The notes: generated by a model from the sequence alone, not told the origin. A stretch of 43,038 nucleotides of DNA from Verrucomicrobia bacterium 12-59-8 (GCA_002279765.1 NCCR01000036.1:1-43038); one strand, 5' to 3'. Numbered from the stretch's first letter, positions 33,419-42,263 are shown. Translations and numbers: made by a program.

Positions 33419-34135
33419 ATGAACCGCCGCCACTTCCTCACCACCAGCACCGCCGCCCTCGCAGGCTCGCTCATCGTCCCCGCCAGCAGCCATGCGCTGG
33501 ATCTTACCCAGGCTCCCCTTCCCTACGCTCCCGAGGCTCTGGAACCCTACATCGATGCCCTGACGATGAACATCCACTTTGGCAAGCACCACACTGCTTA
33601 CATCACCAAGCTCGGTGACGCACTCAAGGCGGCGAACCTCAGCAAGACCGACGCCATCGAGCTGGTCTCCGACATCAAAGCGCTCCCCGAAGCCTCCCAG
33701 GCAGCCATCCGCAACAATGGTGGCGGCCACGTGAACCACACCTGGTTCTGGAAATGGATGTCCCCGTCCGGCAGTGGCCCGACCGGCCCCGAAGGCAAAC
33801 TCGGCGAGGCGATTCAGAGCACCTTCACCAGCATCGACGACTTCAAAAAACTCTTCGGCGAGGCTGGCACCAAGCGCTTCGGCTCCGGCTGGGCCTGGCT
33901 CATTGTCACGAAGGATGGCAATCTCAAGGTCACCTCCACGCCAAATCAGGACAACCCGCTCATGAAAGGCATCGTCGATGCCGCCGATCTCGGCACACCG
34001 ATCCTCGGTCTCGATGTCTGGGAGCATGCCTACTACCTCAAGTATCAAAACAAGCGCCCCGACTATATCGCCGCCTGGTGGAACGTCGTGAACTGGGCGG
34101 AAGTCGCCAAAGGCTACGCTGCAGCGAAAGCGTGA
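33419..34135 (+). CDS. Exported iron/manganese superoxide dismutase
   Basis: A 238-residue SOD. It has a Tat-type signal, NRRHFLTTSTAALAGSL, with the twin arginines at residues 3-4 and likely cleavage near ASSHA. The mature protein starts LDLTQAPLPYAPEALEPYI, the normal SOD beginning. Metal ligands are visible: His53 in IHFGKHH, the His in NHTWFW, and Asp and His in DVWEHAYYLKYQNKRPDYI. Most bacterial Fe/Mn-SODs are cytoplasmic, so the export signal is unusual but known. It is divergent from the OmpA-like gene. Confidence 0.95.
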   Translation: MNRRHFLTTSTAALAGSLIVPASSHALDLTQAPLPYAPEALEPYIDALTMNIHFGKHHTAYITKLGDALKAANLSKTDAIELVSDIKALPEASQAAIRNNGGGHVNHTWFWKWMSPSGSGPTGPEGKLGEAIQSTFTSIDDFKKLFGEAGTKRFGSGWAWLIVTKDGNLKVTSTPNQDNPLMKGIVDAADLGTPILGLDVWEHAYYLKYQNKRPDYIAAWWNVVNWAEVAKGYAAAKA

Positions 34136-34157
34136 GCGTCTCTTCCGCATCACGCTC

Positions 34158-34685
34158 ATGACCGAACTCATCGAGGTCAATCTCACGGAGTTGAGCCAGT
34201 TGTTCAACTCCCTGGATCCCTCCCCGTTCCATGAGCGTGATCTGGATCACGATGCCGAGGAATTCATCGTCAGTTGGGCGCAGGAGCATCCGCACAAACA
34301 CGACTTGAAGCTCGTCGTGCATCTGGCGAAACGCCCCGCCGATGTCGCCGATGCACGGCAGCTTGTCGCTGACTCCATCGCCCATTACTTTGAGTATCGC
34401 GCCGCGATGACGTTGCGCGATTTCAAGCAGCTCATGCGTGAAGGGCGTGCATCCCTTCTTATCGGCCTCCTCTTCCTCGGAGCCTGCCAGTTCGCTGCCA
34501 CCCTCCTCTCCCCCTCCACCGCCAACTGGCAGACCATCGCACGCGAAGGCCTCACCATCATCGGTTGGGTGGCCATGTGGAAACCGCTCGAAATCTACCT
34601 CTACCGCTGGTGGCCCCTGCTTGCCCTAAGAAAACTCTATCAACGCCTCAGCCACATGTCCGTCGAAGTCCACTGTTCAGTCTAA
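34158..34685 (+). CDS. Small membrane protein of unknown function
   Basis: A 175-residue protein. The N-terminal half is soluble and acidic (LDPSPFHERDLDHDAEEFIV, AQEHPHKHDLKLVVHL), followed by two membrane segments (ASLLIGLLFLGACQFAATLL and GLTIIGWVAMWKPLEIYLY) and a basic C-terminus. I have seen the LDPSPFHERDLD stretch in proteins of other bacteria but cannot name the family. It follows the SOD gene by 22 bp and may be in its operon. Confidence 0.75.
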   Translation: MTELIEVNLTELSQLFNSLDPSPFHERDLDHDAEEFIVSWAQEHPHKHDLKLVVHLAKRPADVADARQLVADSIAHYFEYRAAMTLRDFKQLMREGRASLLIGLLFLGACQFAATLLSPSTANWQTIAREGLTIIGWVAMWKPLEIYLYRWWPLLALRKLYQRLSHMSVEVHCSV

Positions 34686-34717
34686 CTTGAAACTTTAATC
34701 TCGAACCAACCTATCCC

Positions 34718-35098
34718 ATGAAACACCTCCTCCTCACCACACTCCTGCTTCTGCTGCCCGCCTTCATATTCGCCGCAGACACCGCCAAACACGTCAAAGC
34801 TGACGAAGCCGCCAAGATCATTGCCGACGGCAAAGTGGCCGTCATTGATGTGCGCACGCCTGACGAATTCAAAGACGGCCATATCAAAGGCGCGAAGAAC
34901 ATCGACATCATGTCGAAAGACTTCGAAGCGCAGCTCGGCAAACTCGACAAAACCCAGCCCACCCTCGTCCATTGCCAGGCCGGTGGTCGCAGCACACGCG
35001 CCCTCCCAGTCTTTGAAAAACTCGGATTCACCAACCTCATTCACCTGGATGAAGGCTTCGGCGGCTGGGAAGCAGCAGGCAAGCCGGTAGAGAAGTGA
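34718..35098 (+). CDS. Exported single-domain rhodanese
   Basis: A 126-residue protein with a signal peptide (MKHLLLTTLLLLLPAFIFAA) and one rhodanese domain. VAVIDVRTPDEFKDGHIKGA is the CH2A motif region, and HCQAGGRSTRAL contains the catalytic cysteine loop (C-Q-A-G-G-R). It should bind and transfer sulfane sulfur in the periplasm. It is convergent with tcdA, whose stop is 1 bp away. Confidence 0.92.
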   Translation: MKHLLLTTLLLLLPAFIFAADTAKHVKADEAAKIIADGKVAVIDVRTPDEFKDGHIKGAKNIDIMSKDFEAQLGKLDKTQPTLVHCQAGGRSTRALPVFEKLGFTNLIHLDEGFGGWEAAGKPVEK

Positions 35099-35099
35099 T

Positions 35100-35894
35100 T
35101 TAAGCCGATTTCGTCAGCCTCCTCACCACCTCCGCCGCGAGCACAAAGCCAAACGCACCTGTAACAAAAGTGGCGGCACCAAACCCGGCGGCACAATCAA
35201 GGCGCAGGCCCGTTTCAGCACCGGTTTCGGCCTCGAGAGAGCAGGAACCATCCGCCCACGGAAACACCGGCTTCTCCATGGAGAACACGCAGGGAATGTC
35301 CATCGTCACAGGTCGACCTTGCTCGCTTTTGGCGAAGCCATAGTCGCGGCGCAGGCACTGACGCACGCCTCGTAGCAGCGGGTCAGCTCCGGCGTGGCCG
35401 AGATCGGCGATTTTGATTCCGGTAGGATCACGCCGCCCCCCGGCAGATCCCGAAGTGATGACCGGCAGACTGCGCCCATGGCATTTGGCGATGATGAGCG
35501 CCTTGATCGAGGTGCGATCGACCGCATCGACCACGAAATCAAAGTTCGGTGCGAGCATGCGGTCCACATTCGATTCCGTGAGGAATTCGACGATGTGGTT
35601 CACGCGGCAGGCGGGATTGATCTCGGCCACGCGTGCGGCCAGCACATCGACTTTCGAGATACCGATGGTGTGGGCCAGCGCCGGAAGCTGACGATTCGTG
35701 TTGGTGATGCAGACGTCATCCATGTCGATCAACGTCAGCTCGCCAATGCCGCTGCGCACCAGGGCCTCCACGATCCATGAACCCACACCGCCAACACCCA
35801 CAATAGCGACGTGTGCAGCGGCGAGACGTGGCAGCGCAGCAGCCCCGTAAAGCCGCCCAATGCCACCGAAACGCTGGGTGTAAGATTCATCCAT
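35100..35894 (-). CDS. tcdA: tRNA threonylcarbamoyladenosine dehydratase
   Basis: A 264-residue E1-like ThiF/TcdA protein. The ATP-binding GVGGVGSW is at about 33-40, with the conserved E(A)LVRSGIGELTLID, then DDVCITNTNRQ, and the DAVDR segment. The final hydrophobic segment (AGFGAATFVTGAFGFVLAAEVV) is typical of TcdA/CsdL and links it to the membrane. It makes the cyclic form of t6A in tRNA. The start at 35894 (MDESYTQRFGG) is typical: family members begin with YxxRFGG. Confidence 0.95.
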   Translation of the reverse strand: MDESYTQRFGGIGRLYGAAALPRLAAAHVAIVGVGGVGSWIVEALVRSGIGELTLIDMDDVCITNTNRQLPALAHTIGISKVDVLAARVAEINPACRVNHIVEFLTESNVDRMLAPNFDFVVDAVDRTSIKALIIAKCHGRSLPVITSGSAGGRRDPTGIKIADLGHAGADPLLRGVRQCLRRDYGFAKSEQGRPVTMDIPCVFSMEKPVFPWADGSCSLEAETGAETGLRLDCAAGFGAATFVTGAFGFVLAAEVVRRLTKSA

Positions 35895-35998
35895 CCGTTC
35901 GTTTTAGCGTCGGGAGCAGAAGAGATCAAGGAACCGCCGCCCCCTTGGTACATTCGATATTTGCCGCAGAGGGGCAAATCGAACGTTTCCAAACTACT

Positions 35999-37027
35999 TC
36001 AGCAATGATGCGCCCCGCTCGTATTCACGTAGAGCGAATAGAGGCTCTGCGATGCGGTGATGAACAGGCGGTTCCGTTTGGGACCGCCAAAGCACAGATT
36101 GCTGGCTGTTTCGGGGAGCTTGATGTACCCGAGCATTTTTCCTGCGGGATTGAAAACGTGGACGCCATCGTAGCCGTCGCCAATCCAGCCGGCGCTGGCC
36201 CAAAGATTGCCCTCGACGTCGCAGCGGACGCCGTCGGAGTTTCCTTTGGCAGCCTTGTCGGTGAGCATGCCTTTGTTGGTCGCGAACACCTTGCCATTCT
36301 TCACCTTCTTCCCGTCCACATCATAGACACGGATGTTCTTCGGGGAACCGCTATCGACAATATAGACCTTCTTATAATCAGGGGAAAAACAAAGCCCGTT
36401 CGGCTTCTCCAGATCCTCCGTAATCTTGCTGATCTCACCACTCGGATCGATGCGATAAACCGCCTCCTTCAGCAGCAGCTCCCCTTTGTTTCCCTCGTAA
36501 TCCATCATGCTGCCATAACCTGGATCCGTAAACCACACAGAGCCATCGGCATGCACAGCGCCGTCATTCGGCGCGTTGAGCGGTTTGCCTTCAAACTTGT
36601 CGGCCAGCACGGTGATCTTGCCGTCGAGTTCATAGCGGACGACACGGCGCGTGGCGTGCTCAAAGGAGATCTGGCGGCCTTGCAGATCAAAGGTGTTGCC
36701 GTTGCTGTTGTTCGCGTTGTTGCGCATCACGGAGACGTGGCCGTCTTCGGGAAGATAACGCATCTGCGCGTTGTTGGGAATGTCGCTCCAGACGAGGTAA
36801 TTGCCGCTGCCATTCCATGCCGGGCCTTCTGCCCAGAGCATGCCGGTGTGCAGGCGGCGGATGGGCGAGTTCCCCTGAATGAGCTTTTCAAACTCGGGCT
36901 CGAGCACAATGACATCGGGATCAGGGTAGCGCTCAGGCGTCTGGCCCGACCAGTCGCGGGACAGCAAAGTCGTGGTGGCGGCTGAAACGGCGAAGCTGGT
37001 CAGGAAGGTGCGGCGGTTGGTGTTCAT
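35999..37027 (-). CDS. Exported SMP-30/gluconolactonase family protein
   Basis: A 342-residue protein with a Tat-type signal (NRRTFLTSFAVSAATTTLLS) from ATG 37027. The SMP-30 beta-propeller is evident: LWAEGPAWNGSGNYLVWSDI (metal-binding Glu), LNAPNDGAVHADGSVWFTDP (Asn and Asp ligands), EKPNGLCFSPDYKKVYIVDS, and NSDGVRCDVEGNLWAS. It probably hydrolyses a sugar lactone in the periplasm, downstream of an oxidising sugar dehydrogenase such as the neighbouring Gfo/Idh/MocA enzyme. It lies 110 bp beyond that gene's terminator, so it is a separate transcript. Confidence 0.9.
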   Translation of the reverse strand: MNTNRRTFLTSFAVSAATTTLLSRDWSGQTPERYPDPDVIVLEPEFEKLIQGNSPIRRLHTGMLWAEGPAWNGSGNYLVWSDIPNNAQMRYLPEDGHVSVMRNNANNSNGNTFDLQGRQISFEHATRRVVRYELDGKITVLADKFEGKPLNAPNDGAVHADGSVWFTDPGYGSMMDYEGNKGELLLKEAVYRIDPSGEISKITEDLEKPNGLCFSPDYKKVYIVDSGSPKNIRVYDVDGKKVKNGKVFATNKGMLTDKAAKGNSDGVRCDVEGNLWASAGWIGDGYDGVHVFNPAGKMLGYIKLPETASNLCFGGPKRNRLFITASQSLYSLYVNTSGAHHC

Positions 37028-37137
37028 GAAGCTAGGGTTGTAGCGAAGGAAACGTACGATTGGCAAGAGATATGGCAGCAAGAGCGAAGGTTCATTCGTG
37101 CTTCGACCAAGATTTGTCATTCTTCCCGCGTCATCAC

Positions 37138-37173
37138 AAAAAAAGCCCCGACTGCATCGCTGCGGCCGGGGCT
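37138..37173 (-). terminator. Rho-independent terminator of the Gfo/Idh/MocA gene
   Basis: On the minus strand AGCCCCGGCCGCA and TGCAGTCGGGGCT form a 13-position stem with one mismatch and one G-T pair around GCGA, followed by TTTTTT. It is 22 bp after the stop at 37196. Confidence 0.9.
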
Positions 37174-37195
37174 CGAGTGTTTCAAATCTACAGGA

Positions 37196-38602
37196 TTACA
37201 CGATCTCCACGTTCTGGCGGCCATGCTCGGCATAGTCCTTCGCAGCCCAGCCGGGAATGGCGACAGGATACCAGCCTTCAGCGTCGGGTTTGACCGGGGG
37301 CTCGGACTCGGCGGTGATGATGTTGGGCATGTGCTGCACTTTGCTGTTGAGCACGTCTTCCCACTTCAGATCCTTGCCGGAGTAGGTGGCCATGCGGCCC
37401 ATGAGGGCGGTCATGGTGGATTCCGCACCGTAATAGGCGTTGTTGATCGGCGTGTTCTCACGAATGGCAGCCTGCAGGGTGTCATGCTCAGTCTGGTATG
37501 GATCCGGATCCAGCTTCTTGGCATTTCCCTTGGTCACCGAGGCGGGATCCTTGCCACCCGGGCGGTATTTCCAGATGGTTTCACCCTTGTGGTTGTTGGC
37601 ATAGCAGCGTCCGCTGTTGTCGAGGTAGATCTTGCCTTTGGTGCCAGCGAACTCTTCGCGCACGGCGTTGCTCACGCCGGACTGATGGCGGCACTGGCTG
37701 TTGATACGGACACCGTTTTCATAGGTGAACTCGACGTAGTGGTGATCGTAGATTTGACCGAACTTCTTGTCCACACGCTGCTCGCGACCACCCATGCCCT
37801 GGGCGCTGATGGGATGACCGCCGAGGAACCAGTTGGCCACATCGATGTTGTGGATGTGCTGCTCATTGATGTGGTCCCCGCAGAGCCAGGTGAAGAAATA
37901 CCAGTTGTTGAGCTGATACATGAGCTCGGACTGGCCAGGAAGCTTGTCGCGGAACCAGATGCCCCCCCCGTTCCAGTAAACCTGACCGGAAACGATATCG
38001 CCAATGATGCCCTGCTCCTTGACCTGAGTCAGTGCTGCACGGTAGCAGTTTTGATATCGACGCTGCAGACCGCAGACGACCTTGAGGTTTTTCTCGTCGG
38101 CAATTTTCGCCATCTCAAGAACCTTGCGCACACCAGGGGCGTCCACCGCCACGGGTTTTTCCATGAAGATGTTTTTACCGGCGTTCACCGCTGCTTCGAA
38201 ATGATACGGACGGAAGCCGGGAGGGGTGGTAAGGATGACAAGGTCGCAGCAATCGATGACTTTCTGGTAAGCGTCGGTTCCCACGAAGTTGCGGGAGTCG
38301 TCCACCTTGACTTTTTCAGGATTTTTTTCGCGCAGTCCGCTCAGTGCCTTGTCTGTTTTTTCTTTGAAGGCGTCTGCCACAGCGTGCAGCGTGACACCTT
38401 TCTGATTCGTGCTGAGAGCCTGGTTGGCAGCGCCGGTGCCGCGACCACCGCAGCCGATGAGGCCGATTTTGATTTCATCGCTTCCCGCAACATTCGCGGA
38501 TTGGGCGACCGTGAGGCCGGTGCTGGCGACAGTGGCGGCAGTGGCGCCGATAAACTGACGGCGAGAGGTCGCCGCGGCTGGAGGTGGGGTTGGTGTGTTC
38601 AT
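37196..38602 (-). CDS. Tat-exported Gfo/Idh/MocA family oxidoreductase
   Basis: A 468-residue protein. The Tat motif is SRRQFIG near residue 13. IGLIGCGGRGTG (about 46-57) is the Rossmann NAD(P) site, FMEKPVAVD the conserved EKP motif, and the C-terminal region has the long beta-sheet domain with GGHPISAQGMGG. Members of this Tat-exported subgroup occur in Planctomycetes and Verrucomicrobia and carry NAD(P) into the periplasm. It probably oxidises a sugar or inositol derivative. A sugar isomerase gene precedes it on the same strand (33 bp gap), and its strong terminator lies downstream. Confidence 0.93.
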   Translation of the reverse strand: MNTPTPPPAAATSRRQFIGATAATVASTGLTVAQSANVAGSDEIKIGLIGCGGRGTGAANQALSTNQKGVTLHAVADAFKEKTDKALSGLREKNPEKVKVDDSRNFVGTDAYQKVIDCCDLVILTTPPGFRPYHFEAAVNAGKNIFMEKPVAVDAPGVRKVLEMAKIADEKNLKVVCGLQRRYQNCYRAALTQVKEQGIIGDIVSGQVYWNGGGIWFRDKLPGQSELMYQLNNWYFFTWLCGDHINEQHIHNIDVANWFLGGHPISAQGMGGREQRVDKKFGQIYDHHYVEFTYENGVRINSQCRHQSGVSNAVREEFAGTKGKIYLDNSGRCYANNHKGETIWKYRPGGKDPASVTKGNAKKLDPDPYQTEHDTLQAAIRENTPINNAYYGAESTMTALMGRMATYSGKDLKWEDVLNSKVQHMPNIITAESEPPVKPDAEGWYPVAIPGWAAKDYAEHGRQNVEIV

Positions 38603-38635
38603 GGGTTGAATGGGTTGGGGTGACGTGGCTTCAAA

Positions 38636-39487
38636 TCAGGCGAGCGCGTTTTTGATCAGTGCGAAGCCTTCGGTGTAAACTTGTTCGGTACTTGGGAAGA
38701 AATCGCGCCAGACACGTGTGGCGGCGGCAAGGTCTGGCAGGGCGCTGCCAAAGGCCTCGATGGTCATCCAGCCGTCATAGCCGATTTTTTTGAGGTGCTT
38801 GATCTGCTCAACGATGTTGATGTGGCCACGGCCAGGAGTGCCGCGGTCGTTCTCAGAGATGTGGACGTGGTTGAGCTTGCCGGAGGCAAACACGGTGTCG
38901 ATAGCTGCCAGCGGGTTCTTTTCTTCGATGTTGGCGTGGAAGGTGTCATACATCGTGCCGAAGTTCGGATGATCGACGCGCTTCACGTAGGCAGCGGCCT
39001 GTTCCATCGTGTTGAGCAGATGGGCCTCGAAGCGATTGAGCGCTTCGATGGCGCACTTCACGCCTGCAGCTTCAGCGACGGGAGCGATGGCACGATGCAC
39101 TTCAGCGGCACCTGCAAGTTCGGCCTCAGATGGGAAGGCACCGCTAAACTGGCCGAGCACCTGATAGTAAGGTCCGACAAGTGTCTGCACGCCAGCGTTG
39201 TGCGCACATTCGATCACACGCTTGAGATGATCGATGGCTCCCTGACGATTCGCCGCGACGGGGCTGATGGCGTTGTGCGCTTCATCCGGCAGCACAGTGA
39301 CGGCGGTGCATTCCAGGCCATTGTCCTTCAGCACCTGGCCGATGCCTTTGAAATGCGCCGGATTGCTGACGTCGAAGATTGGAACTTCGACTCCGTCGTA
39401 GCCAGTGGCCTTGAGTTTTTCGATGACGGGGTAGTTTGCCTCGGTGATGTGGCCGGAGTAGAGAAGGAGATTGAAGCCGATTTTCAT
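38636..39487 (-). CDS. Sugar phosphate isomerase/epimerase family protein
   Basis: A 283-residue TIM-barrel protein of the AP endonuclease-2-like sugar isomerase/epimerase family. It starts MKIGFNLLLYSGHITEANYP; family features are YDGVEVPIFD (glutamate ligand), the CAIEALNRFEAHL strand (second glutamate), YDTFHANIEE (Asp/His metal ligands), HVHISENDRGTPGRGHI and WMTIEAFG (final glutamate). The set matches D-psicose/D-tagatose 3-epimerase-like enzymes, which isomerise free ketoses with Mn2+. The frame runs 25 codons further upstream, but homology begins at ATG 39487. It heads an operon with the Gfo/Idh/MocA gene. Confidence 0.9.
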   Translation of the reverse strand: MKIGFNLLLYSGHITEANYPVIEKLKATGYDGVEVPIFDVSNPAHFKGIGQVLKDNGLECTAVTVLPDEAHNAISPVAANRQGAIDHLKRVIECAHNAGVQTLVGPYYQVLGQFSGAFPSEAELAGAAEVHRAIAPVAEAAGVKCAIEALNRFEAHLLNTMEQAAAYVKRVDHPNFGTMYDTFHANIEEKNPLAAIDTVFASGKLNHVHISENDRGTPGRGHINIVEQIKHLKKIGYDGWMTIEAFGSALPDLAAATRVWRDFFPSTEQVYTEGFALIKNALA

Positions 39488-39715
39488 GGGGTGGGACTCG
39501 AAGCTAGGGAATGGCGGTCGAATTGGCAAGGTCTGTGTCGGAAGATTTCCCTCTCTGGGCACAACGCCCCGGTGGTTGCTTCTATTGCGCCAACCTTTGG
39601 AAATCGCACGCCAGGCTCAACAGCGGCAAATTAAGTATTGAAAAGGATGCGCCCGATTTCATTAATGCGATGGTCCTTTCCCTCGCTGGTCTGCTGGCCG
39701 GAACCTCACCCCATC

Positions 39716-40225
39716 ATGACTGCCCTTCGTTTCATCGCGCTGTCCGCCACCTGCCTTGCCCTCTCTTCTTGTGAAAACACGAAGAAATCCAGCGGCAGCG
39801 ATCCCTATGCCTCTAACTACGGCAACGACGGCCACTACAACCCCTACCCGGGCCAGAGCGGCTATGCCTCCTCCACTCCGAAGTATCAGACCCCGCCTGC
39901 TCCGGCATCCCTCCCACCGGAACCGGAGCCGCCAGCCAATCCTTACGCTTTCGGCAGCTCGAAAAAGGTGACGCCTTCCAGTTCCTCACCTACTCCCAAG
40001 AAGTCCACCACTTCCAGCACTTCCGCCAAGAAGAAGTCCACTCCTTCGAAATCGACCGCTAAAACGACGCCAAAAAAATCTTCCAGCTCGAAATACACCG
40101 TCGCCAAGGGTGACACTCTGTCTGCCATCGCACGGAAAAAAGGAACTTCTGTGTCCAAAATCAAGGCGGCCAACGGCCTCAGCAGCGACCTGATCCGGCC
40201 GGGTCAGAGCCTGAAAATTCCCTAA
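39716..40225 (+). CDS. LysM-domain lipoprotein
   Basis: A 169-residue protein from ATG 39716, with a lipoprotein signal (MTALRFIALSATCLALSSC, lipobox LSSC). After Cys19 comes a low-complexity spacer rich in Ser, Thr, Lys and Pro, and then a single C-terminal LysM domain (about 125-169): KYTVAKGDTLSAIARKKGTS, then VSKIKAANGLSS and IRPGQSLKIP. It should bind peptidoglycan at the outer-membrane side. The 228-bp gap upstream, shared with the divergent isomerase gene, holds nothing I can name. Confidence 0.9.
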   Translation: MTALRFIALSATCLALSSCENTKKSSGSDPYASNYGNDGHYNPYPGQSGYASSTPKYQTPPAPASLPPEPEPPANPYAFGSSKKVTPSSSSPTPKKSTTSSTSAKKKSTPSKSTAKTTPKKSSSSKYTVAKGDTLSAIARKKGTSVSKIKAANGLSSDLIRPGQSLKIP

Positions 40226-40317
40226 TTCATAGTTCGACGCATTTTTTTGGCTGCAAATCGTGCTGCGACCTGAATATTTCCCAGTCAAAGCCGTCAATCC
40301 TCTGCCATCAACAATCC

Positions 40318-40929
40318 ATGCCTGCCTCAGCCTCGACTGACCCTGGCGAAGTCTCAGACCTCGACTTGGTCAAACGCAGCCAAGCAGGCGATACGCGGGC
40401 CTTTGACGTTCTCGTCACACGCTACCGTGGGAGGATTTACGCCATGACCTATCACCTCATCCAGAACGAAACCGAAGCATGGGACCTCGCCCAAGAGGCT
40501 TTCATCAAGGCATGGCGCGCACTGCCCTCGTTCAAGCATGATGCGGGATTCTACACCTGGCTCTACCGCATCGCCCACAATGTCAGCTATGACTGGCTGC
40601 GGAAGAAGAAGATCCAGGGAGATGGTGAATTCGATGACGAACGCACCGAACACCGCGTCGCCGCCGGTGCGGAAGCCACGCCGAAAGGCGATCCCGCTCC
40701 CGACGCCGCCCTGCGCAACGCCGAGCTCGGCCAGCGTATTCAGGAGGCCATCGCCAAACTTTCGCCCGAACACCGCCAGGTCATCGTCCTGCGCGAGGTT
40801 GAAGGGCTCGCATATGAAGAAATCGCCGCTCTCATACCCTGCTCTCTCGGCACGGTCATGTCGCGCCTGTTTTACGCCCGCAAGAAACTTCAGGAACAAC
40901 TCCACGACGTTTATGAAACATCCATCTGA
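40318..40929 (+). CDS. ECF RNA polymerase sigma factor
   Basis: A 203-residue sigma factor. Region 2 is clear (FDVLVTRYRGRIYAMTYHLI, EAWDLAQEAFIKAWRALPSF), with WLYRIAHNVSYDWLRKKK, and region 4 in LSPEHRQVIVLREVEGLAYE, then EIAALIPCSLGTVMSRLFYAR. A spacer rich in Ala and charged residues lies between. It belongs to the RpoE-like ECF group. The anti-sigma gene starts inside its last codons (17-bp overlap), so synthesis of the pair is coupled. The factor probably drives an envelope or oxidative-stress response. Confidence 0.95.
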   Translation: MPASASTDPGEVSDLDLVKRSQAGDTRAFDVLVTRYRGRIYAMTYHLIQNETEAWDLAQEAFIKAWRALPSFKHDAGFYTWLYRIAHNVSYDWLRKKKIQGDGEFDDERTEHRVAAGAEATPKGDPAPDAALRNAELGQRIQEAIAKLSPEHRQVIVLREVEGLAYEEIAALIPCSLGTVMSRLFYARKKLQEQLHDVYETSI

Positions 40930-41557
40930 AGAACATGACCTCATCCGCTGGATTGATGGGGAAATGAATGAAACGGAACGCACCAGCTTTGAGGAACGTC
41001 TCAAGCAAGATCCCGTGCTCGCCACGGAAGCCCAACAAATGCGCGCTTTGAGTTCCAGTCTCCGCGCCCACCTGCCCGCCGAAATGCGGGTGCCACACGC
41101 GGATTATTTCAACACGCAGATCGAAGTCCGCATCACTCAGATGGCGCTGGACGACTCGCGCTCCAAGCAGGCCGGAACCAACTGGGGCGCAGCACTGCAA
41201 TGGCTTCGGCAGCCATGGTTTGCGCTTGCCGGTGCTGCTGCCCTGGCGGTGCTGGGATTTTTCCTTTTAAGTCCTGATACAAGCAGTGCTTCCGAAAGCA
41301 TGATCCTCAGCTCCTACACCCCCAACACCAACGTACAGGCGCGCACCTATCATGACATTGGGGCGGAAGCCACTGTGCTAATGCTCGATGGCCTGGATGC
41401 CGTACCGGCTGATCGAAAAGTCTCAGGGATCAATATCCAACGCAGTGAAGTGGAGCCTGAACTGGCCTCAACGACAATGTACGACAAACAGGGTGCCGCA
41501 GTGCTCATGATTTCCCGCGATGCGCTTGGCAATCCGATGATCTCACCGCGCGGATGA
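40913..41557 (+). CDS. Anti-sigma factor with a single membrane segment
   Basis: A 214-residue protein starting at ATG 40913 (MKHPSEEHDLIRWIDGEMNE), 17 bp inside the sigma gene. The N-terminal part resembles anti-sigma domains (DLIRWIDGEMNETERTSFEE, the D-G-E-M-x-E-x-E pattern), followed by a transmembrane helix (WFALAGAAALAVLGFFLLS) near residue 105 and a ~90-residue periplasmic domain. It should hold the ECF factor until signal-induced proteolysis. The H-x3-C-x2-C zinc motif of ZAS anti-sigmas is not seen. The gene overlaps its downstream partner by 4 bp. Confidence 0.85.
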   Translation: MKHPSEEHDLIRWIDGEMNETERTSFEERLKQDPVLATEAQQMRALSSSLRAHLPAEMRVPHADYFNTQIEVRITQMALDDSRSKQAGTNWGAALQWLRQPWFALAGAAALAVLGFFLLSPDTSSASESMILSSYTPNTNVQARTYHDIGAEATVLMLDGLDAVPADRKVSGINIQRSEVEPELASTTMYDKQGAAVLMISRDALGNPMISPRG

Positions 41558-42042
41558 AAGCATTCTTGTCAGTGCTGTCCTTGGTTTGCTTCACGGTGAT
41601 TGCCCGTGCCCAGGAGACTCCCCCACCATCCGCCCATCATGCAACGGACGGACATGTCTGGGGCGCACTCATATTCGCCACCAACGATGCAACCCAGCTA
41701 ACCGGTGCCAAAGAGGAGGCACCAGCCAGCCTACCCAAGCTCAAAGAGCGGCTGGCCAGAGTGTTTCCCTTCAAACACTTCGAAATCCTCGGCCAGCACC
41801 GTCAGGACATCTTTCGCGAGTATGAATCCTGGGTCGTTCCCTCCCGAGAACTGTTCATGAAAATCGATTCCAAAGGCCCTGCGGACAAGGGCGGGGTCAA
41901 TCTGCACCTCCAAGTATGGCGCGAGCAGCAGGTTTTGGTTAAAAGCGATGCCGTCCTGCGCAAGAACAGCCCCTTGTTCATTGGCGGCCCGCCTTGGAAG
42001 GAAGGTCGTTTGATTTTTGTTCTGTTCCTGGAGCGCAAATAA
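41554..42042 (+). CDS. Exported protein of unknown function, coupled to the sigma/anti-sigma pair
   Basis: A 162-residue protein with a signal peptide (MKAFLSVLSLVCFTVIARA, cleavage before QE). The mature part has beta-rich stretches (HVWGALIFATND, FKHFEILGQHRQDIFREYES, NLHLQVWREQQVLVKSDAVL, LIFVLFLERK). I do not recognise the family. Its ATG overlaps the anti-sigma stop by 4 bp, so it is the third gene of the sigma operon and may sense or transmit the signal for the anti-sigma domain; that role is inference from operon structure. Confidence 0.8.
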   Translation: MKAFLSVLSLVCFTVIARAQETPPPSAHHATDGHVWGALIFATNDATQLTGAKEEAPASLPKLKERLARVFPFKHFEILGQHRQDIFREYESWVVPSRELFMKIDSKGPADKGGVNLHLQVWREQQVLVKSDAVLRKNSPLFIGGPPWKEGRLIFVLFLERK

Positions 42043-42104
42043 CGGCAGCGGACTGTCCCCCAGTTCGCCTCGAAAATGTAATCAAACTTGGATTCATTAA
42101 GCGT

Positions 42105-42263
42105 TCAACAACAGGTCGGGATTCGGCCCCCCAAAGCACGTTTTACAGCCAGTTCGGGAACTAACAGCTGGGACAGATCTCTAGGAAGCGCCTGCGCCAT
42201 GCGCAGCAGCAGCTCATAGTAACGCCGCCCCCCATTCCCGAAGTCGCCGAGTACGCCGGCTTT
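42105..42263 (-). pseudogene. C-terminal fragment of an unidentified protein
   Basis: An open frame of 52 codons (stop TGA at 42105-42107) reads KAGVLGDFGNGGRRYYELLL, then RMAQALPRDLSQLLVPE and LAVKRALGGRIPTCC. It looks strongly coding (helical, with balanced charge) but begins directly after an in-frame stop and has no start except an internal Met. A second frame (from 42370) continues upstream and could be joined by a frameshift near 42250. Possibly the tail of a decayed gene; no family recognised. Confidence 0.3.

Noticed and set aside
37223..38623. 466-codon plus-strand frame opposite the Gfo/Idh/MocA gene
   Set aside because: Antisense shadow; the opposite strand has a full Rossmann domain and EKP motif.
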